64,000 bases of DNA from assembly GCF_022867865.1 (NCBI RefSeq), contig NZ_JALIEC010000011.1:42395-106394 (forward strand). Reading direction: 5' to 3'. The notes beneath the pieces were generated by a model. It made no database searches and was not told where the DNA came from. It worked only from the letters and a program-made list of their open reading frames with translations. Made by a program: the position numbers and the translations under genes. This DNA is from Phaeobacter sp. J2-8. GTDB lineage: Bacteria; Pseudomonadota; Alphaproteobacteria; Rhodobacterales; Rhodobacteraceae. Shown here one piece after another: positions 55,343 through 63,181 of this stretch (positions within the stretch are counted from its first letter, which is position 1; every line of letters begins with the position of its first letter).

Positions 55343-58300
55343 TTAGCGTATCCAATCATTCAAAGCGCATAGCGTGTTGACCAACTGCATTTGTTCCACG
55401 GTATCGCACTTGGCCTCGCGCAAGCGCGGTGAGCCGAAGACCAAGGCCAGGCCCTTGGCACGCGACACCGCCACATTGATACGGTTGAGCGAAAACAGAA
55501 ACTCCATGCCTCGCGATGTCTCTTCGGCAGAAGATGCCGTCATTGAGACAAGGCATACAGGTGCTTCCTGCCCCTGAAACTTGTCGACCGTCCCGACCCG
55601 AATGTCATCGGGAAGTGCATCTTGGAGGGCATTCACCTGAGCGTTGTAGGGGGCCACAACGATGATGTCAGACCGGCGCATGGGTCGCTCAGTGCCGTCT
55701 TTTTCAGTCCAGGTGCCCGTCAGAAGGTCGTCAATCGTGTCCTGAATTGCGGCAACCTCTTCGGAAGCGATCTGCGCATTGCCTTCATGGTTCACGGGCA
55801 CCCAAAAGACACCCGCAGCTGGGAAACTGGTTCCCGATACGCCTTGGCGGACCGTATCTGCGTGACTGATCAAACGACCTTCGTAGACCTGATCGGAGAT
55901 GAAACGGCAGACGTCGGGATGCATCCGGCGCGTGACGGGGAGGAAAATCCCCCTGTCAGGCGGAATTGTTGCGTGATCGCCCAGCATCCAGTCCAGGCAG
56001 GAAAGATTTGCGGGTTCAGGGTGTGCCCCTTGGATCACTTGCGAAAGCTGTCTCGGATCGCCAACCAGCACGATGTTTTTTGCTGCGCGCCCCATGGCAG
56101 CCATGTTGGCCAAGCCAACCTGCCCCGCCTCATCAACGAACAGCCAGTCGTATGCCTGCACATTCTCTTCCCGCGCAAAAAAGAAAGCAGTTCCGCCCAC
56201 GACATGACCGCCACTTGCGGCTTCGGCGTTATCTGTAGTGCGTTGAATTGGACAATCGTCTGGGTAGCCATCGTCGGACCCGGAAACCTTGTGAATCAGA
56301 TCCAGCGTGATCGGCAGATCTTCGTCTTCAAGCGCAGCTAGGCACCCCATCAATACGTTGCGGATGGCCTCGTGGCTGTTCGATGTGACACCTACGCGCG
56401 CGCCTTTTCGGACAAGAGACAGGATCGCGCGGGCAGTGACGAACGTTTTGCCCGTGCCCGGGGGGCCCTGAATAGGCAAAACCGTTTGATCCATCGCGCC
56501 GACGGCATCAATCGTGCCTATGACTGGGTCCTCAACCGGCAACAGCGCCCCAGTAGTCAGCCGCGGCGCCGCTCTGCATAGAAGATCATCTACGGCCCGG
56601 TAGGACTGAACCGCGCATTGATCGGCGATGACGTCCTGCAGAGCCGCTGCGATGACCTTGGTATCAAGCGGCCAATCGGGGTGGAGAGAGAGGCGATCCT
56701 CCAAAAGGTGGCCTTTTCCCGGTCCGACCTTGACCGTAATCTCTCGTCTTCTCCGGTCCATCTCCTCGATATTGACCGAGACCGGGGCGCCATCGAAAAC
56801 AGGAACTGTGGCTTTCTTGCCCGGCCGCAGTTTTGTCTCTTGCACTGGAAAGCGGTAGCGGCGTGCAAACGAACGCTTTACCGGCTCGACAGCGGAAATC
56901 GCTTCCAGCCCAGCTAGGGCGTCCAAATCGTCGATGAGGTCATCTTCGTCTTTCGCGGCGCTGTCAAAAACGGCCCATTGGGCAGGTTTGACCTCGCGCC
57001 TGTGAAAAAGACCCAGATTGAACAGTAGATCCTGCCGCTCATCCGGCAAAGCAGAAGCGGCAATCCGCTCGCGGAGCGCCCTTGTCTCTGCGTCTTCCTC
57101 AGCTTCTTTTGGAGCCGCGTCTTGGCCAATCGATGGCCACGGTCCTGCCGGGCGGATGCCAACCAGCCAGTCTCGCAACTCTTCGGTCGAGATGCAGTCA
57201 ATACGGTTGTAGTCCTCGATTTCATCAAGGATGTGCTGATCGCCGATCTCGCGCCATCTTTCGTAAGCTACGACCGAACCACCCGCTGTTTTGACCTCTC
57301 CGTCGCGCTTTCGGTCGTAAAAAGCTTCCATCGATTTGATCGAATAGTTTGGCTCCGAACCAATCAGTCCTCCACGCACGACGACGAAAAGATCGACAAA
57401 ACGGCGCTCGCGTAGAAGCCGATCGAGAAAGGCTTCGCCGATTCCATATTTGGTTGTCAGCCGCTTGAGAGCCGTGATTTCATAAGGGGCATAGTGATAG
57501 ATGCGCGCGTTAGGATGCTCTTCCAATCTTGCGCGGAAGAATGCCAATAAATCGCTCAAAGCTTGGGCCTCGGCCCTGTGATCATGCGCCCAGAACGCTA
57601 GAAATTGCCCGTCAAACCAGAGCCCGTGCAGGTATTCCAGTCCGCCTTCGAAGTGTGGATCTCCTTCGATGTCATAGAAGACGTCGCCAGGCTGTGGTTC
57701 TGGCAGCAGGTCAAAGCCTTTGCCAGGTTCAGGCGCCCTCAATTCGAACGTTGGTCCGCCAGTCTTCCGGTCATGCTGCAGACGCGCCTGCGTGACCAGT
57801 CGCAAGCGAGTGTTCTCGGACATGCCGCGTACTGGTTGGGCGAGCGCCGCCAGCTCCGCCATGGTTTTGATACCAGCTGCTTCAAGCTTCTTGACCTGGC
57901 CCTTCGTGACATTCGCCACATTGAAGAGGCTGTCCTCCTTCGCCCATACATCGGCACAGTGATCTGCCCAACGACACAGGCCGCAGTCGGCGCAAGGCAC
58001 AGGCCGCGTGGCAGCCGGTTCCGCCACGAAAGCCTCAAGCCGCGCACGGGCCGCTCGAGCGTAATGTGCGTAATCTGCCAGCCGCAGCGTTGCACGCTCA
58101 CCTGTCCCGAGTTCAACATGCGCAAACACGGGAGGCACACCCTGAATTTCGGTCAGAAGGTCAGAGTAAAGCACGAGCTGCAGAACATGCTTGGGATGCG
58201 GTCGGCGTTTCAGTTTGGTGTCGGCCACTTCGTAACTGAATGGTCCAAGCGCTGAAGGCGTATCCACCCGCAAAAGAAAATCCGACCATCCACCCCAGTT

Positions 58301-58615
58301 CCCAGATAGAAATGCACCTTGGAAGACGACCTCGGCACCGCTTTGCAGTGCCGCGCGCGTCGTCTCGGAATCCTGGGCGATGTTTCCCCGTTCAATCTCC
58401 ACGACTCTGTTGCCCGCGGCTTTCAGACGTTCGAGATGCGCCAGCTCGTGCGCATCTCCTTGCTTCTGCAGAAGTGCGGCGTCTTCTGTGTCTTCTCCCG
58501 GGGTGGGCCCTTCGCCTCTAAGGCGCAATAAGTCGAGCGCTGTCGCATGGGTACATCCCATGAACCGCATCAGGTCAGTCGCCGAAAAAAGGATCTTGTT
58601 GTCAATTTTCCGCAT
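55343..58615 (-). CDS. TM0106-type RecB-like nuclease fused to SF1 helicase
   Basis: 1090 residues from ATG 58615. N-terminal Cas4/RecB-like nuclease with FLLRVDTPSALGPFSYEVAD then TKLK, and a Cys cluster (CADCGLCRWADHC) for Fe-S binding; RNase H-like middle (GDVFYDIEGDPHFEGGLEYL); C-terminal SF1 helicase with QGPPGTGKTFVTARAIL, WLFVDEAGQVGLANMAAMG and VGTVDKFQGQEAPVCLVSMT. Four bases before mcrB, same strand, so one operon with McrBC. Probably degrades or resects foreign DNA. Confidence 0.85.
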   Translation of the reverse strand: MRKIDNKILFSATDLMRFMGCTHATALDLLRLRGEGPTPGEDTEDAALLQKQGDAHELAHLERLKAAGNRVVEIERGNIAQDSETTRAALQSGAEVVFQGAFLSGNWGGWSDFLLRVDTPSALGPFSYEVADTKLKRRPHPKHVLQLVLYSDLLTEIQGVPPVFAHVELGTGERATLRLADYAHYARAARARLEAFVAEPAATRPVPCADCGLCRWADHCADVWAKEDSLFNVANVTKGQVKKLEAAGIKTMAELAALAQPVRGMSENTRLRLVTQARLQHDRKTGGPTFELRAPEPGKGFDLLPEPQPGDVFYDIEGDPHFEGGLEYLHGLWFDGQFLAFWAHDHRAEAQALSDLLAFFRARLEEHPNARIYHYAPYEITALKRLTTKYGIGEAFLDRLLRERRFVDLFVVVRGGLIGSEPNYSIKSMEAFYDRKRDGEVKTAGGSVVAYERWREIGDQHILDEIEDYNRIDCISTEELRDWLVGIRPAGPWPSIGQDAAPKEAEEDAETRALRERIAASALPDERQDLLFNLGLFHRREVKPAQWAVFDSAAKDEDDLIDDLDALAGLEAISAVEPVKRSFARRYRFPVQETKLRPGKKATVPVFDGAPVSVNIEEMDRRRREITVKVGPGKGHLLEDRLSLHPDWPLDTKVIAAALQDVIADQCAVQSYRAVDDLLCRAAPRLTTGALLPVEDPVIGTIDAVGAMDQTVLPIQGPPGTGKTFVTARAILSLVRKGARVGVTSNSHEAIRNVLMGCLAALEDEDLPITLDLIHKVSGSDDGYPDDCPIQRTTDNAEAASGGHVVGGTAFFFAREENVQAYDWLFVDEAGQVGLANMAAMGRAAKNIVLVGDPRQLSQVIQGAHPEPANLSCLDWMLGDHATIPPDRGIFLPVTRRMHPDVCRFISDQVYEGRLISHADTVRQGVSGTSFPAAGVFWVPVNHEGNAQIASEEVAAIQDTIDDLLTGTWTEKDGTERPMRRSDIIVVAPYNAQVNALQDALPDDIRVGTVDKFQGQEAPVCLVSMTASSAEETSRGMEFLFSLNRINVAVSRAKGLALVFGSPRLREAKCDTVEQMQLVNTLCALNDWIR

Positions 58616-58771
58616 GGGTTCCAGCAATCATCAATGAGCGCAACCCTCGGGGCGGAAACGTCTCGTTAGCTTGCAGCTTCTTCAATAACATCGGTGGGTG
58701 TCAATATCTGTCGTGCTTGGCAAACATTTGATTCTTGACGCTTTACAGCCGACGACGCGCTGCGGACACTG

Positions 58772-59050
58772 CTATGCGGCGAAGCCGTTCTGGCCGCGAA
58801 CAATCCGAAGACTTTTCGGCGCAATAAGGGAAGCGCGCTTGCCCTTTGCTCCCATCCAGAGTGAAAACCCTTTGGCGATTAAGTTTGCCGCATCATCCAG
58901 CGTATTGGCATAAACTGCGAATTCGGCATGGTGCTTGTTCTTTCCATGCGCCGGGTCCGCCAACTGATACCCTTTGCTGGTGATTGCCGGCTCTTCAATC
59001 ACTCCGGCACGAGAGCTAATCCGTTCAATTTTGATCACACGTCCACGCAT
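58772..59050 (-). CDS. small hypothetical protein
   Basis: 92 residues from ATG 59050 with AGAGGA upstream. Basic, MRGRVIKIERISSRAGVIEE, then HHAEFAVYANTLDDAANLI, GFSLWMGAKGKRASLI. No family recognised; it reads in the direction of the nuclease-helicase gene 157 bases downstream and may belong with it. Confidence 0.5.
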   Translation of the reverse strand: MRGRVIKIERISSRAGVIEEPAITSKGYQLADPAHGKNKHHAEFAVYANTLDDAANLIAKGFSLWMGAKGKRASLIAPKSLRIVRGQNGFAA

Positions 59051-59193
59051 CGTTTTTTCCTCTCTGTGTTCTGCTGCGCCTGACGAGCCTCTCAACTCGC
59101 ACCGTGGTCACCCTTGCCGGAATCGGCTCGACAGGACGCAATGACACAAATAGCCTACAAGGGTGTCAAAAACTGACAGGTCCAGAACACCCC

Positions 59194-60169
59194 ATGTCCT
59201 TTTCCAAGGCCCAAGATCTCATTCGTCTTGCTCAGATGGCCGCCGCGCGCCGCGGCGGGGTCAGTCTCGAAGACATCTGTGACGAGTTTTCGGTTTCTTA
59301 TCGCACTGCTCAGCGCATGACTGATGCGTTGGAGGCCACCTTCGGAAATGTCGTGGCTGAAGACGGTGGGGACCGGAAGCGACGCTGGTGCTTACGCGAC
59401 ACTGGACTCTCACGGCTACAACTTCGGCATGAAACTGGCGCCGAAGCACTGGAGATCGCTGCTCGTTCAGCCGAAGCAGAAGGCAGGCTACGGCATGCAA
59501 AGGCCTTGGCGGACCTTCGAGATGGTATGTTGGCAAGAGTGCCGGCCTCGAGCTCGTATCGAAGCGGACGCAGAGGCTGTCCTGATGGCCATGGGCCAAG
59601 TCACACGACCCGGCCCCCGTGTCAGTGTCGCTCCCGACATTCTTGACGCAATTATCGAGGCGCTGCGCGGACCCTTTCGGTTACGCGTGCGCTACAGTCA
59701 GGACACGAAGAAACGCATCCTGGAGCCGCATGGGGTATTGCTGGGGCACAGGACATATCTTGCCGCGCGTGACCCAGCAAAGGCAGATGAGGTCCGAAAC
59801 TTCCGCATTGATCTTATTCATGAAGCAGAAACCTTGAATGAAAGCTTCAAGCTCCAGAACGGCTTCACCATTGCAGATTATGCGGCCCACGCCTTCGGGG
59901 TCTGGCAAGATCCGGCGCAATTCGGGGAAGTGGTCTGGCGCTTTAGGCCAGACACAGCCGCTCGTGCAGCCGGCTTTCAGTTTCATCCAAGGCAGACGTT
60001 GGAACACCAGCCAGATGGCAGTCTTATCGTCCGTTTCCATGCAGCGGGCTGGCTTGAGATGGTTTGGCACCTGTATCAATGGGGTGACAAGGTCGAAGTC
60101 ATCGCCCCGGCGGAGTTGCGAGCCATGGTCGAGGACTATCGCCGCTCCGATTTTGCCGCGATGCCATGA
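59194..60169 (+). pseudogene. WYL-domain regulator, one-base frameshift
   Basis: Frames 59104-59646 and 59324-60169 give one 324-residue WYL protein if one base is removed near 59551 (GMLARVPAS then ARIEADAEAVLMAMG). N-terminal HTH (GGVSLEDICDEFSVSYRTAQ), WYL core RVRYSQDTKKRILEPHGVLL, C-terminal WCX-like region. Diverges from the preceding ORF; TGTCA-AAAAC-TGACA at 59164-59178 is a possible operator. Adjacent HEPN gene 24 bases later. As written, the WYL domain is out of frame. Confidence 0.8.
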
Positions 60170-60193
60170 CCCAATTTCTTGAGGAGAGTTTGT

Positions 60194-60859
60194 ATGAGCG
60201 ACAGCTCGACGTTCCAAGCGTTGAAGGAAAAACAGAGGGCCATTCGCTCGGGATTTCCCGAAACCATGGGCCTTCGTGTCCACCGTGCAATCAGTTGGAT
60301 CGGTCGTGCCGAGGCCTGTGAAGAAGACGATGACGCGCGGTTCATATTCCTTTGGATCGCATTCAATGCAGCCTACGCCGACGAACGAGAATTCCAGTCT
60401 ATCCCGCTAGGTGAACGCGCCACGTTCCTTGAGTTCTTTGGTCGGCTGACACAGCTGGATGCTGATCGGCGGATCTACAAGGCCGTTTGGCAGCGCTTCT
60501 CTGGTCCAGTTCGTCTTCTCCTAGAGAACCACTACGTCTTCAGCCCGTTCTGGCAACATCACAACGGAATCGAAGGCTTCGATGATTGGCAGGAGCGTTT
60601 CAATGCTTCGGCCCGCGCCTTCGGACAGGCGTTCCAGGCTGGAGACACAGCGAGAGTTTTGAGTTTTGTCTTTGACCGTCTGTATGTTCTGCGCAACCAG
60701 CTCGTGCACGGCGGTTCGACTTGGAACGGCGGCGTGAACCGCGCGCAAGTGCGCGATGGAGCGGCAATCCTTGCATTCCTGATGCCAGTTTTTGTTGACC
60801 TGATGATGGATAACCCGAGCGGAGACTGGGGGCGTCCTTTCTACCCCGTAGTCTCGTAG
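60194..60859 (+). CDS. HEPN-domain protein, likely RNase-type
   Basis: 221 residues from ATG 60194, GAGGAGAG upstream. All-helical; N-terminal RAISWIGRAEACEEDDDARF and FIFLWIAFNAAYA, and the HEPN catalytic pattern LRNQLVHGG with Arg167 and His172 (Rx4H). HEPN proteins are usually RNases in toxin-antitoxin or abortive systems. No MNT antitoxin is beside it; instead it follows a WYL regulator, so regulation may be transcriptional. Confidence 0.78.
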   Translation: MSDSSTFQALKEKQRAIRSGFPETMGLRVHRAISWIGRAEACEEDDDARFIFLWIAFNAAYADEREFQSIPLGERATFLEFFGRLTQLDADRRIYKAVWQRFSGPVRLLLENHYVFSPFWQHHNGIEGFDDWQERFNASARAFGQAFQAGDTARVLSFVFDRLYVLRNQLVHGGSTWNGGVNRAQVRDGAAILAFLMPVFVDLMMDNPSGDWGRPFYPVVS

Positions 60860-60970
60860 CTTCGCGCAGTTCCTGCTGAGCTAAGAGCAGAACCCCGCAC
60901 GTGCCTAGACCTTCTTCCGGCAAAGGTACCGCTAGCGGGGACCTTTCGCTCCGCATCACAATCAAATCTC

Positions 60971-61001
60971 CTTGCTATCATTAATGTTGTTTCGTATCGC
61001 T
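60971..61001 (+). promoter_or_regulatory. 31-base shared element, copy 2
   Basis: CTTGCTATCATTAATG followed by TTGTTTCGTATCGCT, differing from copy 1 (51029-51059, opposite orientation) at one base. Starts 57 bases before ATG 61028. Outward orientation of both copies brackets the McrBC/HEPN block. Confidence 0.65.
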
Positions 61002-61027
61002 GCACCATTATAGATGGAGTCGGCATC

Positions 61028-61681
61028 ATGAAGCACGTGATCCACGGCGTGGCAACAGCCACGGCAATAAGCATATCTGGACTAATGGCCTCGTCAGCAC
61101 CGGCTCAGGCCTATCAGGTCGACTGTGCGATCCTCCTCTGCCTTGCGGGCGGTTGGCCTGCCTCTGCGCCCTGCGCGCATGCCAGAGCGGTCTTCATTCG
61201 GCGGATCACGCCATGGCCGATCGAGCCGCCCTTACAAATCTGGCGGTGTCCGATGGGTGTGTCTCTCAACGATCCCAGTCCGATGTCGCCTATGGAACGC
61301 CTTTATGACATCACGTTCCGCGATCCGCCCGAACCGCAGGAATCGACTCCGATCCCCCTTGTTCGCGTTCAAGCAGATGAGCAAGCCGACATCGACATCT
61401 CAGGCGACGCCTTTGATTTCGTGCGCAGCATACGGGTCTATCACATCCAGTATCGCCAGCACGAAAACCGAGATGGCGACTGCAATCGCAGCGACTCGAC
61501 GCGATTGGGGTCCTACGGCGTGCAGGGCGACTACCGATGGACAAGATCCACCGTGGGCCAGGTGCCAGCCGCATCCGGCCTGAGCATCCCGAATGGATGT
61601 GGCAGCTACTTTTACCGTTCCGTCTTCGTCGACTGGCGTGATCACGCCGGGAACTATGGTTCTGAAGAAGTTCGCTACTGA
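61028..61681 (+). CDS. exported hypothetical protein of the element
   Basis: 217 residues, signal peptide ending SAPAQA. Cys-rich mature protein (VDCAILLCLAGGWP, GDCNRSDS, NGCGSYFY) with a beta-rich C-terminal half, suggesting a disulfide-bonded periplasmic or surface protein. Shares its upstream element with the virB operon, so it may be part of the mating apparatus. Confidence 0.65.
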   Translation: MKHVIHGVATATAISISGLMASSAPAQAYQVDCAILLCLAGGWPASAPCAHARAVFIRRITPWPIEPPLQIWRCPMGVSLNDPSPMSPMERLYDITFRDPPEPQESTPIPLVRVQADEQADIDISGDAFDFVRSIRVYHIQYRQHENRDGDCNRSDSTRLGSYGVQGDYRWTRSTVGQVPAASGLSIPNGCGSYFYRSVFVDWRDHAGNYGSEEVRY

Positions 61682-61689
61682 CAAAATCT

Positions 61690-61711
61690 GCGCGCGGTTT
61701 TTACCGCGCGC
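61690..61711 (+). terminator. strong hairpin 8 bases after the exported-protein gene
   Basis: GCGCGCGGT (61690-61698), loop TTTT, ACCGCGCGC (61703-61711). Very stable stem directly after the stop codon; no trailing T-run. Confidence 0.6.
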
Positions 61712-61790
61712 GTCCTGACAACCCCGCACGGAAGGCTGTGCAAAACCCCCGAAAAGGAGACGACGCCAGACCGTGAAGCCTGACGCCGTG

Positions 61791-61864
61791 CTAGAAAACT
61801 CCGTGAACAAGAGTTTCCTAGCGCACCGCTAAAACACCTGCAACCAGCAAAGTTGTTTTGCTGG
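61791..61864. repeat. two stem-loops before the HTH gene
   Basis: CTAGAAAACTC (61791-61801) against GAGTTTCCTAG (61811-61821), one mismatch, and CCAGCAAA (61844-61851) against TTTGCTGG (61857-61864). They fill the 237-base gap before the HTH gene and could be regulatory or origin-like structures. Confidence 0.45.
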
Positions 61865-61918
61865 CAAGAATGTTGTTGTCTCACGACATGGCGTCGGTTC
61901 TCCAAGGAGACCTCGACC

Positions 61919-62758
61919 ATGGAACCTACGACCGGCCTGATCCTGCGACGGATCACGCAGACAAATCTCTCTGTTGCTGCGCACAAGCTTGCTACCCTCA
62001 TCCTCGATGCCATCGCCTGGAAGGATGGCTACAACGGTTTGTCGCGCGGAACGGCAGCCTTCACCCTCTCTGCCCTAGCGGAGAAGATGGGTGTCTCACG
62101 ACAATATCTTTCGGTTCTTTTGAGCGAACTTGAGACGTCGGAGTTGCAGCTCGAGCGGGCGAAGCCGAATGGCAAGTTCGCGCCCTGGATCTTTCGGTTT
62201 TCCGCCTTCGACAAGGAGAGTGAAACCCATGATCTCGTGTCAGGTGAAGGCGACACATCACTATCTAGAGATAATAATAACAAAACTATCTTCTCAGGGC
62301 TGATCGATATCACCGCGAGTTCGAACGTTTTTCAGACCAGTTGGGCAGAGCTGATCAAAGCGGCGAAGGCCACGTTGCCCTGCTGGAACATCGACACCCA
62401 GGTCATCTGGGATCGCTTCCTCGCCTTCAACCGGTCCCGAGGCAACGGCAGGGTGCCCGGCTTCCTGCTTGGCTTCATGCGCCGATGGCGAAATTCGTGG
62501 GGAACTCCAACTCGTCCCGCGGTCAAGCCGCCCGCGAGACCAATAACGGATCCCAAAGAGCGCGAATTGCTGAGACAGATGCAAGCCGCACCAACTGCGA
62601 ACCGCCAGTTCCACGCGTCCGACTTGTGTCGCTTGATCGGACACGCTGCCTACGAAGCGCGGGTACTCGATGTGATCCGCAAGTTTGGGTGCCAGAGGTT
62701 TTCAGCGACCTTGGCGGTGCACGGACGAGCGGTGTTAGCAGGGGAAATTTCCAGGTAG
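61919..62758 (+). CDS. helix-turn-helix protein, possible replication/regulatory role
   Basis: 279 residues from ATG 61919 with AAGGAGA 9 bases upstream. Winged-HTH N-terminus (FTLSALAEKMGVSRQYLSVL, then PWIFRFSAF), then a helical C-terminus (WDRFLAFNRSRGNGRVPGF, ALLRQ-type helices). The layout recalls primosomal or replication-initiation helpers of plasmids and phages as well as regulators. Last gene before the presumed element end. Confidence 0.6.
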   Translation: MEPTTGLILRRITQTNLSVAAHKLATLILDAIAWKDGYNGLSRGTAAFTLSALAEKMGVSRQYLSVLLSELETSELQLERAKPNGKFAPWIFRFSAFDKESETHDLVSGEGDTSLSRDNNNKTIFSGLIDITASSNVFQTSWAELIKAAKATLPCWNIDTQVIWDRFLAFNRSRGNGRVPGFLLGFMRRWRNSWGTPTRPAVKPPARPITDPKERELLRQMQAAPTANRQFHASDLCRLIGHAAYEARVLDVIRKFGCQRFSATLAVHGRAVLAGEISR

Positions 62759-63181
62759 GTTCGCTTGCCAAGCTTTGGAGCCGAGAAACACGGCGCGATT
62801 CAATATCCGATAGTGAAGTTTATGTTACGTATCATGCAATATCGACCTATGCATACTATTTTCTCAGCCATACCTGCCAACTTCAGGAAGCGTAAGACAA
62901 ATCGCTGCGATCCTCCACTGTACGGAGCACAAACGGCCCTGACCAGTCGTTGGCAAGCTTGATTGCCGCAACGGCGCGGCTTCACCGAAGCGAACATTTC
63001 TGCAGGCACAAAACAATTGCCCCGCGGAAGCCATCAGTGGGTTCGGAGCCGCCTTCGCTCATGCAGTCATTGCTTGCACAGAAAGCATTTAATGCCGCCA
63101 TTTCAAACATCCGTTTGTTAACAGCATTTCTCCCATTGCGATCGGCTATAAATGCCCAATCTCCGACCCGGGCAGACGAGG
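62759..63181. other. gene-free interval, possible end of the element
   Basis: 423 bases with no convincing gene or RNA. The first 150 bases are AT-richer than the surroundings and the rest is mixed sequence without a recognised repeat. No tRNA 3' end seen. The change from element genes to a metabolic gene makes this the likeliest place for an attachment site. Confidence 0.35.
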
